Part shown: positions 12,234-23,248 of the stretch, in pieces
Layout of the letters: every line of letters begins with the position of its first letter
Position numbering within the stretch: position 1 is the stretch's first letter
NCBI GenBank assembly: GCA_019426215.1
Contig: CM033399.1
Location: forward strand, 24,251,022-24,315,021
Direction of reading: 5' to 3'
From: Buddleja alternifolia
Lineage: Eukaryota > Streptophyta > Magnoliopsida > Lamiales > Scrophulariaceae
DNA: 64,000 bases
Made by a program: the position numbers and the translations under genes
Notes under the pieces: generated by a model
Database searches by the model: none
Seen by the model: only the letters and a program-made list of their open reading frames with translations
What the model was told of the DNA's origin: nothing

Positions 12234-12360
12234 AGTTGGAAGCTGGAGCATGGGAAGGTGCTGATCAATGTTGGCAGCGGGCAGAGTGTCGCGACTTCTC
12301 ACATTGGATCAACTTCTTTATGTTTATCATCTGGACATGTTTTAAATTTTAGCGGATATT

Positions 12361-13484
12361 TTGGTTTTGCCCAACGGGCTTAAAAACATTATTTCAATAC
12401 TTGTATTGGTTAGGAACGATTATATTTTTAATTTCATTGATAGTGCTTGTAGCATTTTATTTTATAATAATGTTGTTGGCACTGCTACTTTAGTGAATGG
12501 CCTCTATTACTTAAACATGAAAAATGGGTGTGTTGTGAATGTTATCTCAAAGAAGTGTAGTAGGCAAAGTACTAACCTAAGCTTAAAGTGGCATCTAAGA
12601 CTAGGTCATGTTGGCGAGAAAAAGATACACAAGATGGAGAAAGATGGGTTAATCGACCCACTGGGATCAGATCTCTATCCGACTTGTGAATCTTGCCTCA
12701 AAGGCAAAATGACTAGATCACCCTTCACTGAGACTTTTAAAAGAGCTACTGAAGTATTAGGACTTGTGCACACTGATGTTTATGGACCATTTGGATAAAT
12801 GGCTCGTGGTGGTTTTCGCTACTTCATTACATTCACTGATGACCATTCAAGGTATGTTCTGGTGTACTTAATGAAGTATAAGTCTGAATCATTTGATAAG
12901 TTCAAGGAATTCAAGGCCCTAGTGGAAAAACAAACTGGTCATCATATAAAATCACTGCGATCGGATCGTGGAGGTGAATATATGAGTGACGAGTTTGATG
13001 AGTTCTTAAAGGAACATGGGATAATATTGCAACTCACACTACCGGAAACTCCACAGTTGAATGGGGTAGAAGAACGTAGAAATCGAACACTATTAGATAT
13101 GGTTCGATTTATGATCAGCTACACTAACTTACCCATCTCTTTGTTGGGACATGCACTCTTTACAGCTGTTCATATTTTGAATAGATGTTCTTCCAAATCC
13201 ATTCCTAAGACACCATATGAGATATGGAGAAATAGGAAACCAAACCTTAAGGACATTAGGGTTTGGGGATGCCCTGCCTACATCAAGAAGACTAAGGTAG
13301 AGAAATTGGAAACTAGGTCCCTTAAAGGACGCTTTGTCAGTTTTTCTGAGGATTCCATGGGATACCTTTTCTACATGCAAGATGATCAAAAGGATCATTG
13401 TTACATTGCAAGCACACTTTCTGGAAGATGAATTCATTCTAGAAGGTGGTCCAGGTAAGAAAATTGCTCTTAACGAACAAGATG
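12361..13484 (+). pseudogene. copia integrase fragment
   Basis: Frames 12361-12798 and 12799-13431 are in the same phase, separated only by a TAA at 12796. They encode the gag-pre-integrase HHCC module (LKWHLRLGHVGEKKIHKM, CESCLKGKMT) and the DDE integrase core (TDVYGPF, FTDDHSRYVLVY, SDRGGEYMSDEF, NGVEERRNRTLLDMVR). After a frameshift near 13410 the next domain resumes in another frame (HFLEDEFIL, LNEQDV) and stops at 13484, where a minus-strand SIRE-like LTR begins. RT and RNase H are missing, evidently displaced by that insertion. Confidence 0.85.
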
Positions 13485-14905
13485 TGTTGGTCCCAAGTGG
13501 TATACGAAAGGGTCTAGAAGTCTGATGAAGACTGTTTTTAGAAAGTTAACTTAGACTTCAAGATTTCAATACTTTAACCAAGTAGGTTTAAGCGTTCTGT
13601 TCTTTAATCGGTGTTAGCGCAGGCGGAATGATTTTTGTAGTCTTCATTTTTAAAGGGCTTTAGCGTCGCAGAAAGTGTATTTAGTTGCTTAGCGTTTGAT
13701 TAAGTTTTACTTGATCAATTTATGACATGACAATATGAAAAACTGAATGTAAAGTAAAGAACACAATATTTGTAAGGTTTGTTGGGTGGTGTAATCCCAA
13801 CTACGTCCTTCTTCTCCTGGAACACTTGGAGGCAATCCACTAAAATGATTCTCAAAGAATCACACAGAATCTTCTACAAATTAGGGAGAGATGGATGTTG
13901 ATGACTTGAGCTCCTTGATCACACAGATTTTTGCTCCAAATCACTTCAATCCCCTTGTTCTTTCACCCAGAAATACGGCAAGTATCCAACTTCGACTTCA
14001 CACAGATTGCGAGGCTTGGATAAGGGTTTTTCTAAAAGGTTTTTTTGATTTTGATAAAGTTCAAACAACTAGGAATATTTCAGTAGTATTGTGGGTTTCT
14101 CTAAAAAGAATGTTTGAGATATTGGTTGACTGTCTCAGGAATTGAAGAAAAGCAAAGAGAATGTTTTCTTAAAAATTCTGACTTTTCTGAGAGTTTAAGG
14201 AATGAGATTTCAATGCAACAGCAATTTGGCTTGGAAATTAATCATGTTCTATGTTTGGCTTGTTGTTGAAGTCCTATTTATAGGCATTCTTGGAGAAAGT
14301 GTCCGTTTGACACATGCACGAGCGCGTGTCTCTCACTTCCGCGAGTGAACAACTTTTGTCCTTTTTCCTGAAAATCTGCTGCACAAAGTTGGTGTTGCAG
14401 TCTATGAAATGTTGATAGTCCAATAGGGTGGCTTCTCCGTACGTCTGAAAGTGCTTATCACATTTAATGCTCTTATCAGGATTTAATCCATTTGAATTAA
14501 ATGCCCATTGGCACTTAATGCATTGAGAATATTTGCATTAAACTCCTTCTGGACTTAGAAATAAATTCAGGTGAAATCAGTCATTGATAGACGCTTGTTC
14601 ATCCTTGTATCACTTCTATCCTATAAGGTGACGCTTGGTGTAGCTTGTCATTCTAGACGCTTGGAATCTTCATCTTTATTCAGACTTCAGGCGCTTGAGT
14701 CTTCAAACTTTACTTCTGATAAACTCACTCAAAACATATCAGACGCTCAGTTTAAGACAACTTAACCTAACAATCTAGAATAAAAATAAAACAAAGCCTA
14801 TTACAAATCTAACACTTCAAAGCTAAAATCAAACTTACATATTTTGGGGTCTAACAGAAAGTCCTAATTGTCATTATCAAAACATCTAACATGAAATTCC
14901 TAACA
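13485..14905 (-). repeat. LTR of old SIRE-like copy A
   Basis: Plus strand starts TGTTGGTCCCAAGTGG and ends CATGAAATTCCTAACA, the reverse complement of the two ends of the LTRs of element C. It is 1,421 bases long. Compared with copy B it lacks about 130 bases just after 'gggtctagaag', which accounts for the length difference. The adjacent sequence at 14906 is the complement of the polypurine tract (caaaaagggggaaat), so this is a 3' LTR. Confidence 0.9.
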
Positions 14906-15521
14906 ATTTCCCCCTTTTTGATGATGACAATACTTACTCTTTTATAGTTCAAGAGTTAGACAACCAAAATAAAAGTTAGCTTTGATTAGATAAGGTTAGT
15001 TAAAGTTATTTACCCTTCAATGAGATGTTTCAGCTGAAAAATGTTTTTTATATATATCAAAGATTACAAGCATTTTTACAACTAAACAAACAAAATATAA
15101 GAGACAAGAATATAGATAATGCAAATAAAAATGCTTTAACAACTTGATCTAACTTTGTATCGCTTGGGCATTTCAGCTCGGATAGCTTCAGTTAGGTTGT
15201 CTTCCAAGGTCATCATCGCTTCATGATCTTTATTGATTATGAGCTTATTTTATTCTTGTTATCTCTTTTTGAAAGCAGTAAAGTGTTTATCCCAATCAGT
15301 TGCGTTAATACCAATATACCTGAGGCAAATTTTGAAAGTTCGGATGAAGTCAGACATCTGCCTCTCTTCAGCTAAAATTCTTGGATCTGAGGTTCTGGAA
15401 TAGATGCTCTTTGAAGAGGGATGTCAAACTATTCAAGCAGTGCCCGAGAAGGTATTGGTATATTTGGATACAGTGCTCTTGGAGGTTCTCTTAGCGTTCT
15501 ACTAGGTGCTCCAGTAGAATC
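14906..15521 (-). pseudogene. 3' fragment of SIRE-like ORF3, copy A
   Basis: This is the minus-strand counterpart of about 33280-33872 of element C: polypurine tract, 3' noncoding tail and the last part of ORF3 (matching 'ctgaagctatccgagctgaaatg' and 'attggtattaacgcaactgattggg'). It contains substitutions and stops. It is cut at 15521 by the LTR of copy B, so copy B apparently inserted into copy A. Confidence 0.8.
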
Positions 15522-17076
15522 TGTTGGTCTCAAGTGGCATACGAAAGGGTCTAGAAGGGGGGGGGGGGGGGTTTGAATAGACCCTGAAGTCTTTTTCGAC
15601 TTCAAAAGACTTCGTACTAAAATGGTTTTTGGACGCTTGAAAAGTAGACGCTTGAAGTGTAGACTTAAAATATAGGCGCTTTGGTGAAGCGTCTAACGAA
15701 GACTGTTTTCATAAAGTTAACTTAGATTTCAAGACTTGAATACTACAACCAAATAGGTTTGAGCGTTCAGTTCTTTGATCAGTGTTAGCACAACGGAATG
15801 ATTTTTGTAGTCTTCTTTTGAAAGCTTTAGCGTCACAAGAAGTTTCTTAGTTGCTTAGCGTTTGATTGTGTTTTACTTAATCAGTTTATGCAATGATATG
15901 ATAGATAAAAGAATTGACTGAAAAGTAAATGACACGATATTTGTAAGGTTCGTTGGGTGGTGTAATCCCAACTACGTCCTTCTTCTCCTCGAACACTTGG
16001 AGGCAATCAACTAAAATGATTCTCAAATAATCACACAGAATCTTCTACAAATTAGGGAGAGATGGATGTCGATGAATTGAGCTCCTTGATCACACAGATT
16101 TCTGCTCCAAATCACTTCAATCCCCTTGCTTCTTTTACCCAGAAATATGGCAAGTATTCAACTTCGACTTCACATAGATTGCGAACCTTGGATAAGGGTT
16201 TTTCTAAAAGGTTTGTTTGATTTTGATAAAGTTCAAACAACTAAGAATATCTCAGTAGTAATGTGGGTTTCTCCGAAAAGAATGTTTGAGATATTGGGTT
16301 GACTGTCTTAGGAATTGAAGAAAAGCAAAGAGAATGTTTTCTTGAAAGTTTTGACTTTTCTGAGATTGTAAGGAATGAGACTTCAATGCAACAACAATTC
16401 GACTTGATAATTGTTCTATATCTTTGGCTTGTTGTTGAAGTCCTATTTATAGGCGTTCTTGGAAAAAGTGTCTGTTTGACACATGCAAGGGCGCGTGTCT
16501 CTCACTTCCGCGAGTGAAAAACTTTTGTCCTTTTTCCTGAAAATCTGCTGCACAAAAGTTGGTGCTGCAGTCTTTGAATAGTTGACAGTCCAATAGAGTG
16601 GCTTCTTCGTACGTCTGAAAGTGCTTATCACATTTAATGCTCTTATCAGCATTTAATGCATTTGAATTAAATGCCCGTTGGTATTTAATGCTTTGAGAAT
16701 ATTTGCATTAAAACTCCTTCTAGACTTAGAAATAAATTCAGGTGAAATCAGTCATTGATAGACGCTTATTCAATACTTGAATTACTTCGATCCATAAGGT
16801 GACGCTTGGAATAGCTGGTCAATTGGACGCTTGGAATCTTCATCTTTATTCAGACTTCAGGCGCTTGAGTCTTCAAACTATACTTCTGATAAACTCACTC
16901 AGAAATTATCAGACGCTCAGCCTAAGACTACTTAGCCTAACAATCTAGAATAAAAATAAAACAAAGCGTATTACAAATCTAATGCTTCAAAGCTAAAAAA
17001 GAAACTTACATATTTTTGGGGTCTAACAAAGGTCCTAATTGTCATCATCAAAACATCTAACATGAAATTCCTAACA
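15522..17076 (-). repeat. LTR of old SIRE-like copy B
   Basis: Starts TGTTGGTCTCAAGTGG at 15522 and ends AATTCCTAACA at 17076; 1,555 bases. It includes a G homopolymer near 15558-15571, which corresponds to the C tracts in the LTRs of element C. It is followed by the complement of the polypurine tract, so this too is a 3' LTR. It shares long identity with copy A and with both LTRs of C. Confidence 0.9.
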
Positions 17077-17678
17077 ATTTCCCCCCTTTTGATGATGGCA
17101 ATACTTACTCTTTTATAGTTCCAGAGTTAGACAGCCAAAATAAAAGTTAGCTTTGATTAGATACGGTTAGTTAAAGTTAGTTACGCTTTAACGAGATGTT
17201 TCAGCTGAAAAATGCATTTTATATATATCAAAGATTACAAGCATTTTTCCAACTAAACAAACAAAATATAAGAGACAAGAATATAGATAATGCAAATCAA
17301 AAAGCTTTAACGACTTGATCTAACTTTGTATCGCTTGGGCATTTCAGCTCAGATAGCTTCAGTTAGGTTATCTTCCAAGGTCATCATCGCTTCATGATCT
17401 TTGTTGATTATGAGCTTATTTTCTTCTTGTTGTCTCTTCTTGAAAGCAGTAAAGTGTTTGTCCCAATCAGTTGGATCAATACCAATATACCTTAGACAAA
17501 TTCTGAAAGTTCGGATGAAGTCAAACATCTACCTCTCTTCAGCTAAAATTTTGGGATCTGAAGGTTCTGGAATGGATGTTCTTTGAAGAGGGATGTCAAA
17601 CTGTTCTAACATTGCTCTTGTAGGTATTGGTAGATTTGGATATAGTGCTCTTGGAGGTTCCCTTAGTGTTCTATTAGG
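17077..17678 (-). pseudogene. ORF3 C-terminal tail, copy B (first part)
   Basis: Minus-strand DNA corresponding to the end of ORF3 and the 3' spacer of element C, almost parallel to 14906-15521. It ends in 'ttagg' at 17678, where a solo LTR interrupts it. ORF3 resumes at 19286. Confidence 0.8.
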
Positions 17679-19285
17679 TGATAAGAGGCGTTTTTACGTG
17701 TTTTTAAGCCCCTTTGCATTTATGTTTTAGGTTCATTTATCGATTGATTTTGTCACTTGTGCGTTTAATTCGTGCATTAAGTGATTTCAGGCCTTAAGTG
17801 GATACAATCGAAGAAAGGGTGGAAAAATGACGTATAAAACAAGTTTAGGCCAAGATGTTTCACACCTCTACAACCAAACAAGCAAGAAATAAGCTGGAGT
17901 TAGCCAAAATCATGTTTTAGTACCATTTTCGCACACTTGGGTGCCAAATCAGAAACAACCTCCACGTTGGAACGCCATTTTGATATTTTTAGAGACAGAA
18001 TTGGATAAAGTGTTCTTCTACAAAGGTTTAGATCTATGTCTTATCTTTACATGGCAACTTGAATCATCCAATTCAGAGATCTGTGGAGACGTTTATGAAT
18101 AAAACACTATCCCTGCGCTGAAAAACACGAAAGTGGCAGCTCATGTTCTTGTTAGGTGGAAAACAAGAAAATGGTAGGTGGAAATTCTTGGTAGGAGGAA
18201 AACAAGAGAATGGTAGGTGCAAATTATTGGTAGGTGGAAATTCTTGGTAGGAGGAAAGAAAGAGAAGGGTAGCTCAAATTCTTGGTAGGTGGATTTTTGG
18301 GTATTTAAAGGGGAGTAGGGAGCTCACTTGAAGACATCAAAAAATCATCCTTTGAGGGTGTGAGGACGAAAATTCAGGGGTTTGGGGGAGCATTCTCTTG
18401 GTTTTGAGTCATCCTATCATCATACTTGAAGAACTAAGAAGAGGAAAAGGTGGGATTCAAGCTTCCAATCAAGAATCGATCATCAATGCAAAATAGGGAG
18501 TTTCTTAGTTTGATATTCATCTTTATCTATGAGTAATTCTATGTTTTTATTGTTTTCCCAATTTCAATTATGAACTAATTTTTCCTTAACTAGGGCCATG
18601 TGAAGGCCAAAGTCATGAGTATATATATATGATATTATTCTTTGTATTAATTCTACAATTGCTTTGTGTTTTGATTTTGTGCGTAATTACTTGCATATGT
18701 TTGATCGTCATATGTTTGTCATATTGCCTAACTTAATAGTTTGAAAGAATATAAGTTAGGGTTCAAAGAAATCATCACATCATCCGTAAAAAATAGGGAA
18801 TTGCCCCTAGAGATAGGTAGAGATTCCCGGGTGCAGTTAGCCGGATTTATTCGAGGAAATTCTAGAACTTGAATGAATGATTATTGATTAAATTCTCGGA
18901 TAGACATATTTAGAAAACTGTCAATTTATCATAGGATTATTACAGCCGAGACATCGGGTAGTAATTAATTAAGGAATTTTCACCAAAGCAATAGTAGTCT
19001 AATAATACGAAGAATAGTTCATATTTATATTAACAAGTAAATTTGGTTGAAGCATGTGCCTTACTTGTTTTATCTCATAAGAATCTAAATATTTGCTAAG
19101 TCTCGTTTTCACATTTTTATTGTAAATTAATCACAATCTTTTAATTCAATTTTAATTGCTTTTAAATTCCTAGCTTTAAATAATCTTGTCTCTGTAGGAT
19201 CGATAACTCGGACTTAAAGTCCACTTTATTACTACACACGACCAGTCCACTTGCTGTTTAATACACGTAAGGATTTTTTGTGTCA
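17679..19285. mobile_element. solo LTR, gypsy type
   Basis: A 1,607-base block that interrupts the ORF3 homology of copy B. It begins TGATAAGAGGCGTTTTTACG and ends GGATTTTTTGTGTCA, obeying TG...CA. The flanks are TTAGG (17674-17678) and CTAGG (19286-19290), an imperfect 5-base target duplication. It has no primer site, coding or second LTR, so it is a solo LTR left by recombination between LTRs. The ending (cttaaagtccactttattactacac...gtgtca) resembles plant Ty3/gypsy LTRs, but the lineage is not proven. Confidence 0.75.
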
Positions 19286-21601
19286 CTAGGTGCTCCAGAG
19301 TCACTTACTTTTAAAGTAGTTATCCAAGATGGGAGACTTAGCGTAGAAGGAGAGGTTAAGACTTGACGCTTGAGAGGCGTAGGTTCTTGAGTTTTTGAAC
19401 TCGACGTTTTCCTCTTTTCTCCTTTCTTCTTCTCTTCCCCCTTATTGCCATCATCAGACTTTAGAAAGTGTTCTGTTAGTAAACTGACCTGATGAGCAAT
19501 CTGAGACATAAAATCTGTGATGTCGTCCAGACGCTTGTCGAATCGTTCCTGCAGGGCGAGGAGCTTGGCGCTGGTAGCATCATTTGGAGAAGTCTCAAGG
19601 GTTTCAAGGCACTTTTCAAGCTCTTCTTTCATGGAAAGTTGGTTTGCTTGAGTGGCATCAAGCATTTCTTGAAAGTCTTGTTTGCACTCACCAATAGCCG
19701 CTTGAACTGAGCTACGCATATGAGCAATTTGAGCGCTCATAACGTGAGACTCAATTTTTGCCAAATCTTCTTTAATCCAGTGAAGGGATTCTTCGTTCTG
19801 AGCAGCGTGAACACTTATATCCTCTAGAATGGATTTGAGCAAAGGACCAAAAGATTTACTCTCATCTGATTGAATCGCTTGAGGAGTCGGTCGCTTGAAT
19901 CTGGATGAGTGTTTTAGAGAGTCAAGGGGAGCTTGATATGCTGGATCAAAGGTAGTACCTCGTACGTCAAGAGAAAGATCCTCAGCAATATCATCAGCAA
20001 CGAGTTCAGGAGCGTCATGAAGATCCTCTGGTGGAGACGCTTGAACGGGTTCTTCAGCAAACGCTGGAATGCTTAACAGTCAGAAGGAAGAGACTTGCGA
20101 TGCTGATCCTCAGGCACGTAAGCAGCGTAGTACTCTTCTAAGTATGGATAGATCGCTTAAGCTAGTCCCTGATTTCTTTCAAGCAGTGAGAGGACAAACT
20201 CATAATGATTGAGTACCTCTTTGCGGATAGAAGGGAGCAGAGGATATCCTCGAAAAGAGTTGATGACGGAGCCGTTCCATTGTCGGAGATTGGCAGTGAA
20301 GATTTTGTCGAACAGAGATAGGGGAGTCATAATCTTCACCATCAAATTGAAGTTATCCTCGCAGTGGCTCGGAGCAAAATTCAAGCACGATAGAAAAGAG
20401 GTACCACTGGAAGATGTTTGAGCATTGAAAAGTAGAGGAGTATTGGACAATCGGTGAAGCTCTTAACGCAGACACCGCTCAATTTGATGTGTAACGAGTG
20501 GGAGCTTTAGAACAAGTCCAACTCTCTGTTGACGCTTCTTCAGGCAATACTTGGCGAACTGACGCTTCTTGTCATGCATGCCTATGCCAAATAAATGGGG
20601 AGCTTGGACTAACTCTGAGAATGTATATTTGTTTCCCACATACGCTTCAACCCAGTTAACTTCATTCATGCAGTAATCTGTTCCAGCATTGACCATAGCG
20701 CGAATGCCTTCATGATGAATATCTCTGATAGATTCAAAGCGATATCTATCAGTCTGATAGTTGGCATTCCAGACGCTGTCAAAATATGCATCGGCTTCAG
20801 TCTGAATCAAATCTGTCAATAATTCGAGACGCTCACCGGCATGAACTGCTTTATTCCTCCACAGGCGAAGTAGATTGACTGAAGATAGATTTTCAATATT
20901 ATTAGCAGTCTGAGGAAAGTGTGTGTAGCCTTCTCTATTCAAGACTGATTCTAATGGATTGAGAAAGCTAGGATGAAGATGCTCATACACCCGAATATTG
21001 TAATCACTTAGAGCGAAACCTATACTCCTGTTGTGGCCATAGTCGAAGTAATATGCCAGATCCACATCACATCTAGGAGTTCGACCTCCTTCACTATCTT
21101 GTTGAAGAATGAGAGAGGATGGTATTTGACCAGGAGTTTTTCCTAGTTCAATGGCTCTATAATACTTTCTCTCAATTTCTGTCATCTCAGAGTTAAACAC
21201 GATATCCATAATTTTATTGTCGACATCAATCAGTAGGGCAATCTCATTCTCAGCAGCAATGTATCTTTCTTCATTGTATCCTGCAGGAATGAAATCTTAT
21301 TCGAGTGCTGGAGGCATGTAGTTGATCGAATGATCAATCGTCTTCAGCGGGTCCAGTTGGAAGAAGTGCCTTGGCTTTGTAACGTCTTCAGCAACGCTTT
21401 GACCTTCTGAGCGTGCCTCTGTTATAGCCTGAACAGGGATTGATGTCTGAACCTCTTTAGTAGCAGGTTCCTCAGCTTCAATTGCAGCAACTTCTGCGGC
21501 AACATCTTTAGCAATAGCCACAACTTCTGTCATCTCAACATCTAGGAGGACATCTGTTGATACTTCAGCAGCGGATGGAACTATAGCTGTAATACAAGAA
21601 C
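19286..21601 (-). pseudogene. SIRE-like ORF3, copy B (decayed)
   Basis: Minus-strand pieces 19258-19842, 20157-20450, 20463-21209 and 21297-21533 match the C-terminal half of ORF3 of element C in order. The shared blocks are the 'HSINYMPPAL' region, a central block (DAYFDSVWNANYQ, GIGMHDKKRQFAKYC), 'NRQWNGSVINSFRGYPLLPSIR' type sequence, and a coiled coil (ESLHWIKEDLAKIE, KEELEKCLETLE). The tail GDNKGEEKKKGEKRK matches in kind. Several stops and short gaps make it nonfunctional. It is interrupted at 21602 by the 5' LTR of element C, so it predates C. The long similarity shows that ORF3 is a family trait and not peculiar to one copy. Confidence 0.85.
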
Positions 21602-23145
21602 TGTTAGGAATTTCATGTTAGAAGTTTTGATGATGACAATTAAGTTTTTGTTAGACCCCAAAAAAGTTGTAAGTTTATTTTCGTAGCAAACTTGTATAGG
21701 CTTTGAAGCATTAGACTTGTAATAGATTTATTAGGCTTTGTTATCTTACTTTAGAGTGTTAGGCAAAATAGTCTTAGGCTGAGCGTCTGATGATTTCTGA
21801 GTGAGTTTATCAGTGGTAAAGTTCGAAGACTCAAGCGTCTGATCTCAGAAGATAGATACAGTCTCCAAGCGTCCACTTTGGCCAGCTATATCAAGCGTTA
21901 CCTTATGGGACAGAAGTGATTTCACCTGAATTTACTTCTAAGTCCAGAAGGAGTTTAATGCAAATATTCTCAAAGCATTAAATACCAACAGGTATTAATT
22001 TCAAATGCATTAAATGTTGATAAGAGCATTTAATATGATAAGTAATGTTAGACGTACGGAGAAGCCACCCTATTGGACTGTCAACTATCTCAGACTGCAG
22101 CACCAACTTTCGTGCAGCAGATTTTCAGGAAAAAGGACAAAAGCTGTTCACTCGCGAAAGTGAGAGACACGCGCCAGTGCATGTGTCAAACGGACACTTT
22201 CTCCAAGAATACCTATAAATAGGACTTCAACAACAAACAAAAAATATGCGAGAACAATTTTATCAAGCCAAATTGCTGTTGCATTAAAATCTCATTCCTT
22301 AAACTCTCAGAAAAGCCAGAAAATTCAAGAAACATCCTACTTGCTTTTCTTATATTCCTGAGACAGTCAACAAATATCTCAAACATTCTTTTTGAAGAAA
22401 CCAGATTCCTACTGAGATATTACCAAGTTGTTTGAACTTCATCAAAATCAAACAAACCTTTTAGAAAATCCCATCCAAGCCTCGCGATCTGTGTGAAGTC
22501 GAAGTTGGATACTTGCATCATTTCTGGGTGAAAGAAGCAAGAGGGTTGAAGTGATTTGAAGCAGAAATCTGTGTGATCAAGGAGCTCAAGTCATCGACAT
22601 CCATCTCTCCCTAATTTGTAGAAGATTCTGTGTGATTCTTTGAGAATCATTTTAGTGGATTGCCTCCAAGTGCAAAGGAGAAGAAGGACGTAGTTGGGAT
22701 TACACCACCCAACGAACCTTACAAATATTGTGTTATTTACTTTTCAGTCATTTCATTCATCTATCATATCATTGCATAAGTAAAACACAATCAAAAGCTA
22801 AGCAACTAAGAAACATCTCGTGACGCTAAAACTTTCAAAGAGAAGACTCCAAAATCATTCCGCTGTGCTAACCCTGATTAAAAGAACTGAACGCTTAACC
22901 TACAAGGTCAAAGTATTCAATTCCTGAAGTCTAAGTTAACTTTATAAAACAGTCTTCATTAGACGCTTCACAAAGTCTCAAATATCTTATGTGAACGCTA
23001 AAGTGAAGCGTTAGACACTTCAAGCGCCTATCATTTCAAGCGTCCAAATACGTTTAATACGAAATCTTTTTGAAGTCGAAAAAGACTTAAGGGTCTATTC
23101 AACCCCCCCCTTCTAGACCCTTTCGTATGCCACTTGGGACCAACA
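21602..23145 (+). repeat. 5' LTR of element C
   Basis: Runs from TGTTAGGAATTTCATG to GGGACCAACA, 1,544 bases. It carries a C homopolymer near 23103-23110 and many copies of an AGCG/CGCT motif (caagcgtc, gacgctaa, gaagcgtt). A TATA-like 'cctataaatagg' at about 22210-22221 is a good candidate for the element's promoter; the same string is present in the other three LTRs. Confidence 0.95.
22210..22221 (+). promoter_or_regulatory. candidate TATA box of element C
   Basis: CCTATAAATAGG lies in the middle of the 5' LTR and is preserved in copies A, B and the 3' LTR. Transcription starting about 30 bases downstream would give an R region of several hundred bases. Assigned from sequence form only. 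Confidence 0.6.
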
Positions 23146-23147
23146 AG

Positions 23148-23158
23148 TGGTATCAGAG
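23148..23158 (+). other. primer binding site of element C
   Basis: TGGTATCAGAG begins two bases after the LTR end. It matches the plant initiator tRNA-Met complement for 11 of 12 bases (next base A where C is usual). Confidence 0.88.
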
Positions 23159-23248
23159 AGGTTAATTTTGAAATTTTAAAATTTCCAAGCATAACTGCTT
23201 GTTTAGATCCTTTTCTTTCAAAATCTAGTTGCTTTTTAAAGCTTAGAT

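Noticed and set aside
14571..14765. A 64-codon frame and similar ones at 16299-16652.
   Set aside because: They fall inside SIRE-like LTRs and are not conserved between the four LTR copies.
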